A stretch of 64,000 nt of DNA, taken from positions 37,835,585 through 37,899,584 of the forward strand of contig NC_090254.1 of assembly GCF_037325665.1 (NCBI RefSeq). Reading direction: 5' to 3'. Source of the stretch: Littorina saxatilis. Its lineage: Eukaryota; Mollusca; Gastropoda; Littorinimorpha; Littorinidae. A model generated the notes under the pieces. That model worked only from the letters and a program-made list of their open reading frames with translations, was not told the DNA's origin and did no database searches. Positions 34,947-45,309 of this stretch are shown here, piece after piece. A program made the translations under genes and the position numbers. Numbering within the stretch: position 1 is the stretch's first letter; every line of letters begins with the position of its first letter.

Positions 34947-37900
34947 GAAGAGAGAGACGGAGAGACAGAGAGATAGAGAGAGAGAGAGCCTGGAGAGAGA
35001 GAGGGGGGGGGGGGGGGAGAGGGAGAGACACTGAGATGGGGGCGGGTGGAGATACAGACATAGACACAGGCTGACAGATAGAAACTTAAACATAGGAAAT
35101 GAAATTGTGCAAAGTACTGTGAAATGCATAGTTTTTACGTCCAACATTTTCAGGGTGGGCTTGAATTATGGACAGACTACTCCTACTGCTCGGGGATAGG
35201 AGGAGGAAAAGGGAGTTGCTTCCCTTGCCCCGCTCCGGGATACAACAAAACGCTCTGCGGACCCCCAGCAGAGTACTGCCTGAAGAACGAGAGCTGTGCC
35301 GCCAAAGTGGACCCCTCCAAGTTTGTTCCTGATCTCAAAGTGGCCGACTGGAAGGCCATTTCTCAGGTAGGGGCATACGTATAGTATAGAGGTCGGTTAG
35401 CTCAGTTGGTAGAGCACCACTGGCACTAGATGGTTCGAATCCCGGCAGGGACTGACGGACACGGGTCAAGTCACGTTATGTGCAGACGGCCTCACTGAGA
35501 GACGGTATCCATGCCCCACCTCCGTGTCACCACAGTGGTACGTAAAAGACCAAGGTCATGCTGCCATACGTGCAGGTGGCTGATTACACTCCCTAAACAC
35601 ACACTGGCGCGGCACACCGTCAGCTGTTGCTGCTAGCTTTCCACTGGGAGGAAGCGACCCGACCAAATTTGCCGGGATTGGGATAATAGAGTGTATGAAA
35701 TATAATGAAATGAAAATAGTTCGACGTTGGTTTTAATCCCTTACTTACGCCTCAAATTTGTATTCATTAATTGAAATGTATAATTAGTCAAGTAAAAAAG
35801 AAAAAAAAAGAATTTACCTATTTTCTCCAAATGCCTGTCAGGGCTAAAAATGTTTGACCGGAAGAATGTGCGTATGTATTTAATGGCAGCTGGATAGTTG
35901 TTCAACTTAAACGGTGGAATCAATGAGCCTCTAAACAAACAAAAAACATCATACCAAAATCGACATCCTCGCCGTTTCTTGTCAGTACAGAGTCATTCTG
36001 ATTTCATCGCTCAACGGCTATTGCCAGTTATCTCTCTGACCGGACGCGAAACTCCTGCGCGAATCTATCAAAACAAGTTATCTCCCATATGTTGTTTGCG
36101 AGCCGTGTTCGCGAGACGAAAATAATTGCAGATAGGCCGACTTCGACAGTGATCTCCGTTCTGTTCTTCACAGTTATGATAAAGACATCGTTCAAAGGTC
36201 AAAACAAGTCGAAATTTTGGGACTGCTGCCGGAAGGAGACCGTGATATATGGTTGCATCACTACAGAAAAAATCGTCTGCTTCAGCGAACGCCGAAACCA
36301 AACGGTTGATTATCACGTGACACTTTTGCCATATTTAGAGTTGTTTGCACAGTAAAAAAATAGCTCCCTTGAAACTGTCTTACAAATCAATTCCTTTGTA
36401 ATTTAAAAATCACACAACACCATGAAAAATCATTATCGACGAATCTGCTTAGGCCTACATCCATAACACATTACAACAAGAAGAGCAAACGCTCGATCGA
36501 GTCACTTTCGCAGTTCTGAATATTATATGAGGCATCAGATGGACAGGAAGAAATTGCTATTCACAACACAATGAGTCACGTTCACATAAAATTTGAGCCC
36601 GGTCACTTTTATAGTTTCCGAGAAAAGCCCAACGTTAAGTTGTGTGTTGCCGAACAGAAAAGGCTAGTTATCTCCCTTGTTTTTCTGATAACGTTCGTAA
36701 AAGGCTACAGATGTAAATACTTTGATGTAAAGAATAATCCTACAAAGTTTCAATCACATCCGATGAACTTTGTCAAAGATATAAAATGTCTAATTTTTCC
36801 TTTGACGCTGACCTGTGACCTTGAAAAAGGTCAAAGGTCAACGAAACCATCGTTCAAGTGTAGAGGTCATTGGAGGTCACGACTAAACAAAATATGAGCC
36901 CGATCGCTTTGATAGTTTCCGAGAAAAGTCCAACGTTAAGGTGGTGTCTACGGCCGGCCGGCCGGACGGCCGGCCGGACAGACTAACACTGACCGATTAC
37001 ATAGAGTCACTTTTTCTCAAGTGACTCAAAAAGCTCTAAATATGTAAAAAAAAAAAAAAATTTTTAAATCGGTTTCCTTGCCAGACAAGGAAACTCAAGG
37101 CATCCTGTCAGGGAGAGAATGAGCCGAACTCATTTTGACCTGAGGTCAGGATGGTAGGCCTACAGAGTTGGAATTTCTTGATTAGCCTAAATAGTGTCCA
37201 AGAAAATTAATTCTTGACAAAATAATCCACTCTGCACAGCGAGCACTTCGCCTGTTGCCGATGTTTGGTATGTGTCCAAGTGGCGGGATGTTCTTATCAC
37301 ACGTAAAGGCCTGCATGGCCAGATCTGAGATGGTGAGCCAAATGTGACCCTCCACCACGGAATGAGTCGCATGTCACCAATTTGCATGATGTTCATATTT
37401 TTACATTTTCCTAAAGAGTTTTTTCATGCTCTATCCAGTGGTGAAACCCGTTTTAGAAAAGAGCAAAAACTGTTTGAGTTATAAGCCTGTGACTAAGGTG
37501 ACCCTCACACTGTTACCAGACACTCCCCGGACTTATATTAAGCCTAGCGCAGAACCGCGCGAGGTGACATGCGACTCATTTCGTGGTGGAGGGTCACAAA
37601 TGGTTTTTCGCGAGAAGGACTGTGCCTTTACTGGCAATCAGAAACAACGAATTTGACCTTAAAACTGTCACGTCACATGTATACTTTCAAATACTAATCA
37701 GAGAGATGTGGAATGAAATTGTGTAAACGGGAAGGACTTCGTCTTTAATACGAGTACATGTACTCCACGCACAGTATAACAATGATCATACAATTTTCTT
37801 TCAGAATGAGACAGAGATAGCGGCCGCCATGATGACCACTGGCCCTCTGTCCGTAGCACTGGACGCTACCATGCTGCAGTTCTACCGCCGTGGTGTCTTT

Positions 37901-39578
37901 GCGCCTTTTGTCGGATGCAGCAAGACAGCGCTAGACCACGGTACGTTTCACCCCACCCACCCACACCCCCCCCCCCCCCCAAAAAAAAAAAAAAAAAACC
38001 CCACACAAAACAACAACAACACACACACAAACACACGCACAAACCCAGACAACCCCCCCCCCCCCCCGCGAAAAACCATACAAAATCTAAACAAAACCCA
38101 ACCAAACAGACACACATATACACACACACACTAAACACACACACACACAACCACCCGTCACTCCCCACAAGCCAAGTAAGGTAATTATTTAGAACGCTCA
38201 ATGATTGACAAACCAAGACATGTACACATACATCGACCGATTTTGTTTATTCTTATTGGGTTGATTTACTTGTCATTATCTTGTTTTCATCAATAGTTGA
38301 ACGTTATGTACGTATAAGTTACAGCTCCGTCCATCCATGGTATCGCCTGATATTTTGTCGAGACTGGGGTCAATGAATATGATGACGTCACTCGAGGCTC
38401 TGTCTTTTCCGGAACTGGACAAAACTGGCCTTGCCAAGACTGAAACAAAATATAGTTCTACAACTTCTAGGCTTGGGTTGATTGCCCATGATGAATTTCC
38501 AATGATTTGTTTCCACATCCCATGACAAATTCTCTTTACTTTGGTCATGCCATATATACGTTACAGCTCCGTCCATCCATGGTATCGCGTGATATTTTGT
38601 CTCGACGGGGTGAAAGAATATAATGACGTCACTCTCGGCAGAGCCTCGAGTGACGTCATCATATTCATTGACCCAGTCTCGACAAAATATCAGGCGATAC
38701 CATGGATGGACGGAGCTGTAACTTTACGTACGATACCTTTTTATTCAGTTTTGGATGTTCGCAGTGTATCAGTTTTTGCATTGCTTTTTTGATTTAAATT
38801 ATTTTTTAAATTGTTTTTATTTGAATCTTGTTGCATGTATCTATTCTTTTGAAGATGCAACAAAAACATGTAGATCATGATAAGTTTTGCTTTGTGTTTT
38901 GACTTTTGAACAGCTCAAGCTATCTGGTTAGCATCCTGCTAACAAGAAGTTAAAATGCTTCTGAGTTTGTGCATGAACATGTTATTCTTATGGCGCAACC
39001 GAAACAAATTGCGTTTTAAAGCTGTTTGGAAACAAAGGAAACCAATGCCAGCTTATGTTAAATATTGTATGCCTTAAATGTTTATGCCTTTGAATGCCTT
39101 TGAGTATTCCTGGAAACGCAAAACGGCAACAGCGAACTAAAATCGAATTATTCGGTGTGTCGCTTATTGGATAAACTGCTCACAATTTACCACAACGTTC
39201 ATAAGGTTTATTCACATATTCTTCTTCTTCTTCTTCTTCTTCTTTGTTCATGGGCTGAAACTCCCCCGTTCACACATGCCTTTGTACGAGTGGGTTTTTA
39301 CGTGTAGGACCGTTTTGACCCCGCCATTCAGGCAGCCATACGCCGCTTTCAGGGGAATTCACATATTCAACAGCATTCTTTTTTTCTCCATACTTTCAGC
39401 CGTGCTGCTGGTGGGCTGGGGAATAGAGACGGTGTTTTTGGAGAAGAAGCCGTACTGGAAGGTGAAGAACTCGTGGGGAGAGAGGTGGGGCCAGAAAGGC
39501 TACTTCAACATCAAGCGAGGCAACGGGGAATGCGGCATCAACACTCAAGTCACCAGTGCAGTCCTGCAGAAAGCCTAG
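27818..39578 (+). CDS. Papain-family (C1A) cysteine protease, cathepsin-like, secreted or lysosomal
   Basis: Exons: 27818-27882, 28137-28181, 28974-29087, 29443-29550, 29947-30038, 30891-30918, 33609-33713, 34642-34708, 35154-35366, 37805-37940, 39400-39578; 1152 nt in phase, 383 aa plus stop. The order is a signal peptide ([18 protein letters not shown], residues 1-18), an I29 propeptide with an ERFNIN-like stretch ([17 protein letters not shown], about 50-66) and [10 protein letters not shown], and a mature domain from about 124 (LPESFDW). The oxyanion Gln is 141 (VKDQG), catalytic Cys 147 (GTCWAFS), His 324 ([12 protein letters not shown]) and Asn 348 (KNSWGERWG). The line-up, including [17 protein letters not shown] and a Cys-rich insert in exon 9, resembles the Dictyostelium CP1/cathepsin F-like branch more than typical cathepsin L. 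Oddity: the usual CGSC is AGTC, losing the Cys of the Cys22-Cys63 disulfide. All catalytic residues are present, so it is probably active. The exact orthology group is uncertain. Confidence 0.92.
28228..28530 (+). repeat. (CT)n-rich low-complexity tract in the protease intron
   Basis: CTCTGTCT and CTCTCT runs, ending in a pure (CT)n of about 35 units. Confidence 0.95.
28740..28890 (+). repeat. (GGAT)n-type simple repeat
   Basis: Diverged GATGGATG and GTGGATG words fill the intron 2 end. Confidence 0.85.
29560..29850 (+). repeat. (GT)n, (GA)n and G-run block
   Basis: GTGTGCGTGC runs, (GA)n at 29700-29770 and a G-run at 29776-29794 in the protease intron 4. Confidence 0.93.
30065..30350 (+). 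repeat. (GGATGGCTTGAT)n simple repeat
   Basis: Diverged GATGGATG and GGATGGCTTGATG units continuous across 0.3 kb of intron 5. Confidence 0.9.
30410..30755 (+). repeat. 36-bp minisatellite, about ten units, protease intron 5
   Basis: The unit GGAGTAAGTGTTTGTTTGGT followed by TGGTTGGTTGACTGAT recurs, with 32-bp variants. Each unit contains GAGTAAGT, close to a donor consensus. Confidence 0.93.
31089..32983 (+). repeat. 1.9-kb minisatellite of about 50 units of 36-38 bp, protease intron 6
   Basis: The unit reads GTCACATGGTGCACTAAAGC followed by AGTCCTGGTTGGTCAAA, with variants TCATGTTGTTC and GCGCTAAATC interleaved. It lies between the exon with the catalytic Cys and the next exon. Open frames seen across it are an effect of the near-36 period. 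Confidence 0.96.
33236..33608 (+). repeat. Tandem array of 66-83 bp units ending at the exon 7 splice acceptor
   Basis: Five units each end in TGTRTAAYTTYAGCACGATCG-like text; AG or its remnant falls at 33309, 33377, 33443, 33525 and 33608, the last being the true acceptor. Exon 7 starts CACGATCG, so the unit spans the splice junction. Confidence 0.85.
34143..34200 (+). repeat. SINE tail fragment
   Basis: AAATAAATCCCTGCGCCTTG ... TGTGCGCGATATA matches the tail of the SINE at 10735-11185; head and body are absent. Confidence 0.7.
34232..34555. mobile_element. MITE with ACACCCCCG ends
   Basis: ACACCCCCGTCAAAGGGAAA at the left and ACCGGGGGTGT at the right. An inner hairpin (CAAAGGGAAATAACC / GGTTATTTCCCTTTG) and an (AAAC)n tract lie inside. 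Confidence 0.7.
34557..34637 (+). repeat. LINE/SINE 3' tail fragment with (ATTG)n
   Basis: CGCGCTTAGAACTGTACCCA ... CGCGATATAAGCCTCATATT then (GATT)n matches the LINE tail at 27295. It runs right up to the acceptor of protease exon 8 at 34641, so the retroposon tail may supply the pyrimidine-rich tract. Confidence 0.85.
34878..35030 (+). repeat. (GA)n microsatellite with G-run
   Basis: About 33 GA units, then GAGAGACG variants and a G-run, in protease intron 8. Confidence 0.96.
35392..35692 (+). mobile_element. SINE with a third kind of tRNA-like head
   Basis: The head GGTCGGTTAGCTCAGTTGGT and B-box GGTTCGAATCCC; the body (CATACGTGCAGGTGGCTGAT, GAAGCGACCCGACC) differs from the other SINEs and the tail is ATAATGAAATGAAA. 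It starts 26 bp after exon 9. Confidence 0.85.
36573..37027. mobile_element. GAGTCAC-ended repeat with TGACCTTGA motifs
   Basis: GAGTCAC at the left and GTGACTC at the right, with TGTGACCTTGAAAAAGGTCA inside and a GGCCGGCCGGAC run near 36950. It looks like a relative of 19734-20537. Confidence 0.6.
37960..38165 (+). repeat. Low-complexity C, A and CA tract
   Basis: C-runs, A-runs and (CA)n immediately after the exon 10 donor. Confidence 0.93.
38302..38733. mobile_element. Long-palindrome MITE (GTTACAGCTCCGTCC arms)
   Basis: Arms of about 85 bp at 38319-38403 and 38641-38723 are near-perfect reverse complements. A further partial copy of the left arm lies at 38563-38640, directly facing the right arm. 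Confidence 0.88.
39221..39353 (-). mobile_element. Truncated SINE, (AAG)n-tail family
   Basis: The tail AAGAAGAAG and the GTGGGTTTTTACGTGT / GCAGCCATACGCCGCTTTC region match the 3' part of the SINE at 731-1102; the head is missing. It lies 47 bp before the last protease exon. Confidence 0.85.
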
Positions 39579-39579
39579 A

Positions 39580-41024
39580 GCGAAATGAGAAATTAACTTC
39601 TGAAGGGGATGAGGGGAAAGGGGATGGTTTTGAGGAGATAAATGGGGAACAAATTGCAAAGCGGCTTTGCCTCTTTAAGGAAATCTACGGAAGTCTGGCA
39701 ACAATACTGAAGTCACCAATACAATCACGTAAAGAGGCTGGGATAACGTGTGTGTATACTGATGTAATGCATGGGTGTTTGTGTAGACGGTGGTAAAAGC
39801 TAGAGAAAAGTAAAGAAGAAGGGAAGAAAGCAAAGATCAGAGGTTGAATGCTGTTGTCTTGAACTTTAAGGAAGTATCCATAAAACATGCATGCATCCAG
39901 TGTTTGATTTTATATGTCTGTCAGTATCAATGAAATAAAACAAAAAACCGATGTGAACACTATTGGCGTCTTTTTTTGAATATTTAGTGTGTGGGTCTGC
40001 TATTCAAAGTTGCGTGTCGGTAAAGATAACTTATTTCCAGCATAAGCACTCTTAGAAACCACGATTATTTACACACAAACCAAATTCTACAGCCTTGTGG
40101 AATTGTATTTTGAATTTCGTAATTCCGATGTGAATTTGCGAAACTGATTAATTCAGCAAACATTCCTAGTGTGGACAAGAGGAAACAATGAATGTACTAT
40201 AGATTATGGTAAGTGTGTAAAAGGAAGGATACTCTTACTCTATGTACAAGCCTGGAAAGACATATTGTCATGTAAAGATATATTTTCATGTAAAGACATA
40301 TTTTCATGTAAAGACATATTGTCATGTATTTGATGTGTACACAGAAAGGAATGTCTCCTTAACGCTCGTCAGTTGTTGCAAGTTATACTTTGTGGACCAT
40401 CCCGTTCACTTAAAATTCAACTACATTATAATGGCTCTTTCCCTTTTTTATATTTAGTCAAGTTTTGTTTTTAAATGAATTTGTCCTCATCTGATGATAT
40501 AGATTAGAGTGGCAATGGAGCGATTCCATTTTGTGAGAATACGAGTAGCCGACCTACTGAAGGGAAGTCCTGTAAACCAAGACGTACTTGTGTACATTTG
40601 TTAATTAATACTTAATTACCGAGAACAACATCAAGGGTCTTTGCATGAGGATTTTGTATAACAAATTGCCCATGATTAACTTTCCGCTTACACCACCCAG
40701 AAATAAATGGCCAGTTTTATACATGGACTACGGTTGCTAATTATACACTCAGAGTTTGATATTAACCACGAGTTTGTGGAGGCAGATGAGAGAATTGAGA
40801 AAAAGATTGAGAAAACTTCCTTTTGTTGTGTGTGTGCAGCCCCTTTGAATAGTAGAAGCGAAAAGAAGGTTACAGTATTTAGGACACATATTCTACGCAA
40901 GGCTATATGACAACAACAAGCAGTGAATACATTACGACATAATTTACTGCGAGGCAAGCTAAACTGCTACCGGTAAAAAAAAGAAGGTTGGCTTCCTTAC
41001 AGCTATACGCTATTAAGGCACAAT

Positions 41025-41058
<34 letters not shown>

Positions 41059-41865
41059 CTCTCTGTGTGTGTCTCTCTCTATATTTTGCTTTGATTTTAT
41101 TCATTTTATTTTATTTTATTGGCATTGCATATTTGTACCTGTTCTACAGATGAGAGTAATAAGCAGTGGAAGGGTCTTTCTCCAGCTACAAGCACACCAA
41201 ACCCCTGCAAGTTTCACAAAACTAAAACCAAACAAACAAAAAAACACAACAACAAACAAACAAACAAACAAACAAACAAGCAAACAAACAATAATTACCG
41301 AATCAGACTGTTGCCTAAATGGGCCGCAAACAAACAAACAATAATTACCGAGTCAGACTGTTGCCTAAATGGGCCGCATCTCTTCAACTGTCCATAAACA
41401 AATCCAACAAAGTTGTATCCGTCTATAATCGTCTATGGACTGGATAATATTGCACTGAGCGAGGATTTGTTTTATTGCGACGCAGTCACAGCAAGAATGT
41501 CACAACACCCAACAGCTTCAAAGTCGGACGTCCTTCATTTGAACTTTGCACTCGGCAAAAATGCAAATCTAAAGTGCATCGACCGGCGAGACATTAGTCA
41601 TAGAAGGTTAGGATTACTCTGTCTTCTGTGTGTGTCACATACAGTGTGTGCAGTGCTGCGTCGGGTTTGTGCGGGGGAAATTACAACAATCGGTGAGTGT
41701 TCTTACTAGAATAAAGATAACATGTACTGTGTATAGTTACCTGAACAAAGATAAACAACAATGTGAGAGAAAACCAACAAACATATCTTGATTACAAGGC
41801 CGTTACACAACTGAGCCCAAATAAGTCTTATCTTGTACACATGACGAAGTAAAGAAAGCAAGGAA
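39580..41865. other. Intergenic after the protease
   Basis: The protease 3' UTR runs to about 39960. Beyond it are a four-unit CATGTAAAGACATATTTT short tandem at 40250-40330, (CTGT)n at 41020-41050, (AAAC)n at 41235-41290, and a 52-bp tandem pair with GACTGTTGCCTAAATGGGCC at 41285-41380. No gene recognised. Confidence 0.6.
39934..39939 (+). promoter_or_regulatory. Polyadenylation signal AATAAA of the protease gene
   Basis: AATAAA lies 356 bp after the TAG stop of the cysteine protease, in a plausible 3' UTR with no other coding signal. Confidence 0.6.
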
Positions 41866-41955
41866 TAAAAACAAGTTACACGTTAAAGCCAATCCTCTTT
41901 TTCTCTTATTCTTACCTTCGCAGCGGAAAACAGCAACATCCGAGAGACAATCCAG
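41866..41955. repeat. Remote copy of the repeat found upstream of the 60.5-kb gene
   Basis: About 88 bp, nearly identical to 60128-60217. Read on the minus strand it carries GCGAAGGTAAGAATAAG, a good splice donor. It sits 40 bp outside the left end of the 15.6-kb element. Confidence 0.85.
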
Positions 41956-42000
41956 CAACGAGTGTAAATCTGGTACGACACAGCAAGCCATGTAGTATTC

Positions 42001-42488
42001 TATGGCATTCCGTTTGTCAAATAATTATTTGAATACTTTTTCATGTTTTTTTCACCAGTTTTAGCTAAATAATCATTATTTAGAAGCTCATGTGCTAAAT
42101 AAGTAATTGTTTATAAACAATGTAAAACAATTCTAAATAATTTTTTATTTACGTAAACCATTCATTATTTACCTAAACAATTCATTGTTTACGTAAATAA
42201 TTCATTGTTTACGTAAATAATGATTTATTTACGTAAACAATATATTATTTAGACTTATATTACATTGTTTATAAACAATCAGCAATGTTTCTAAATAAAT
42301 CATTATTTACGTAAACAATGAATTATTTACGTAAATAATTCATTGTTTACGTAAATAATGATTTATTTACGTAAACAATATATTATTTAGACTTATATTA
42401 CATTGTTTATAAACAATGAGCAATGTTTCTAAATAAATCATTATTTACGTAAACAATGAATTATTTACGTAAACAATTCATTGTTTAG
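42001..42488 (+). repeat. Left terminal inverted repeat of the 15.6-kb element
   Basis: After about 100 unique bases the repeat becomes a lattice of short palindromes built on TTTACGTAAA and TTGTTTATAAACAA, with an inner tandem copy of about 138 bp. It pairs with 57138-57645 over nearly its full length. Confidence 0.9.
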
Positions 42489-43410
42489 GGAAAGCAGTTT
42501 TCATTATTTAGGGGAATCAAGAATTGACTTTTAAGCTTCATTTTTTTTCTTTGTGTATATACTATAATTCAATACAAGGTATCTCCAAACATTATTTATC
42601 AGAAAATGTTCGTAAATTTGTTTATTTTACAAGCTGAAATTGCCGTACGAAAAGAACTGAATGCGAAAACAAACAAAAGGTCAAGGTCATGACCGGGAGT
42701 GTTTAGTGTTTGCATTCTCTCCCTGGAAGTTGTTGAAAAAAAAGTTTTCCGTCCTAAGTGTTCTGTTCTGTCTCAACAAAAACTGTTTGTTTCTCTTTCC
42801 ATTTCTCTTACTGCATGATTAAACTTTTTGTTATCTGTAGGTTACACAACACACCACAACTTGGTATGAGCTCTGACGCGATGACGTCACACAGTCGTGT
42901 GCAGAGTTGTCCGGCCTTGCCCCATGCATTCCGGCGGAACTCGCGAGAAGGCAACACGCGAAATCTGCACTCTGAATCTCTCGCATTTATCGACATGGTC
43001 TCTAGTTGTAGTGTTAAACATTGCCATAACAGACAAGATAGAGATAGGGACAGAAGATTCTTTTCTTTGTTGTCAACGGAAAGGACAAAGAGATAAGGGA
43101 TTTGACTGCACGACGCCGGCGAGAATGGTTGGCACAGCTTCAGCTGAAGAATTTCAACTTTGAATCAACAGCTAGGAGATCTATTACGTGTGCTCTGATC
43201 ATTTTGTCAATGGTAAGTACTCATGCTTTTGTTCACCTGCCTTGGTTAGTCTGTGTTTGATGCAAGCTGTGTTGTAATGGTAGTGTGCGGACAGTCGGTC
43301 AGTCCTGCACCGAGTGCAGTCTATGACTGAGTGAGTCAGTCTTACACTTACTCTCAGTGTAACAACTTATCATGGTTGCCCAAAACCATGACTTGTGAGA
43401 ATGCCATATG

Positions 43411-43855
43411 CAGGGTTCGTACAGGTGCTTGAAATCCTGGAAAGTGCTTGAATTTGGAGGGGTCAGTTTCAAGGGCCTTGAAAGTGCTTAAAAAATTGAC
43501 AAGATCCTTGAAAGTCCTTGAAAACTCTGATTCTGCAAACTGATTACACAATAATCAACCAAAATAAACAATTGCAATGTTTTATTTTTTTCATAACCTC
43601 AAGGAAAAAGTTGAACAGTAACCCACAGTCCCTTTTGAGTCTGTCGGCTCATTAAATCATTAATTTTTTTACATCCAGTGTTTTAAATCAGTGTGCAAGA
43701 CGGGGGTATATAATTATATAATTACCAGCGAGTGACCCATTACGGCAAACCTTGAAGCCTCGAAGGTGAGAGGGTGCTTGATTTTCTCTTCAGAACGTCT
43801 TGAAAGTCCTTGAAAAGTCCTTGAATTTTAGAACAAAAAACCTGTACGAACCCTG
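43411..43855. mobile_element. 445-bp MITE with CAGGGTTCGTACAGG ends
   Basis: The inverted ends CAGGGTTCGTACAGG and CCTGTACGAACCCTG are flanked by CATATG on both sides. The interior repeats CTTGAAAGT-like words. It lies in the transposase intron between the THAP exon and the next coding part. Confidence 0.8.
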
Positions 43856-44503
43856 CATATGTGAAATACTTGGATTTGATAATCAGAATTTATTTGAACA
43901 CTAAATGGTCATTGTTGATACAACTTCATAGTTCAGTTTTAAAGGGTAGATCTGTGTCGAGATTTACTCATTCATTTTGTTTGGGCGACTTATTTTTAAA
44001 ATAACTCCCAATCCATAATTTACAATACATTTGCCTTTGATTTTTTCTGCAGGGCAACCATCTGTGGGAAGTAAACAGTCCGAGCTGGACACCTACTTTG
44101 AAACTTGGGTATGGTGCAGGGACACAGCCTGACAGCCAACAAGGACAGTACCAGAGACTCAAGGACTGAAGGAGAGGAAGAAGCTTGTGGGGAGTGAGTC
44201 AACTCCTTGTCCTTCTCACCCTAATTTAGCAGAGGATGCTGGTGATGGCGACGGTGAAGGTACTTCGGATACAGCAGAACTGGCTGCTCCTCTTCCCGAA
44301 TGACAATTTTGCCTGGATTTCTAAAGATGAAGAAAAGCAGCTACGGGATGAACTTAACAGGCTGGTGCTAGAAACTCGGGAACTTAAAGACGAACTTGCC
44401 AAGAAAAAAATGACACTTGAATCTTTGAGGGACAATGACGATACTGAACGATATTTTACTGGGATTTCTAATTTCTTCACACTTGTTACATTATTTGATT
44501 TTC

Positions 44504-44925
44504 AATCAATCAATCAATGAGGCTTATATCGCGCATATTCCGTGGGTACAGTTCTAGGCGCTCTGCAGTGATGCCGTGTGAGATGAAATTTTATACGGCC
44601 AGTAGATTGCAGCCATTTCGGCGCATATTTACCTTTCACGGCCTATTATTCCAAGTCACACGGGTATAGGTAGACAATTATTAAATGTGCCTAAGCAATT
44701 TTGCCAGGAAAGACCCTTTTGTCAATCGTGGGATCTTTAACGTGCACACCCAATGTAGTGTACAAGGGGGGGGGGGGGGGGGGGGGGGGGGAGTTCGGAC
44801 ACCGAAGAGAGTCTGCACACAAAGTTGACTCTGAAATAAATTTCCGCCGAACCTGGGATCGAACTCGCGCTGACAACGGCCAACTGAATACAAATCCAGC
44901 ACGCTACCAACTGAGCTATATCCCC
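44504..44925 (-). mobile_element. tRNA-headed SINE with (ATTG)n tail, inserted in the transposase ORF
   Basis: The minus-strand head GGGGATATAGCTCAGTTGG holds A-box TAGCTCAGTTGG and B-box GAGTTCGATCCC. A conserved body follows (GTTAAAGATCCCACGATTG), with the tail GATATAAGCCTCATTGATTG. The target duplication GATTTTC lies at 44497-44503 and 44926-44932. A G-run replaces part of the body. Confidence 0.9.
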
Positions 44926-45309
44926 GATTTTCTTGCATCGCATTTGCCAACACACTCGCGCAGAGCACTGACACAGTTTCAAGCTCTCATTCATGCATAT
45001 ATACGCCTTAACACACCTCTGCAACACCTGGCATACATCTTTTCTGTGTCAAGAACATCTGCCAGCAAAGTTTTTCACGAGACTGTGCATATCATGTACC
45101 ACTACCACAGACTGCAGCCACTTGTTTTCTGGCCAGACAGGCAAAGTATAAAGACAAGTATACCGCCACAGTTCCTTCCCTATCCATGGAACAGAGTAGT
45201 GTCCATTATTGACTGTTTTGAAATATATTCATTGAGAGACCCTCCAGTGTTGATGCTATAGCGCTAGTGCACTCACCTGGTCTAACTACAAGCACAACAA
45301 TACAATTAA

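Noticed and set aside
35392-35470. Host tRNA genes at the tRNA-like heads (731, 1726, 4373, 5408, 10735, 35392, 44504, 47793)
   Set aside because: The heads continue into SINE bodies with tails and target duplications, and the cloverleaf is degenerate.
41413-41709. 98-codon frame in the gap after the protease
   Set aside because: No domain, no neighbours supporting a gene, and it ends in ordinary intergenic sequence.
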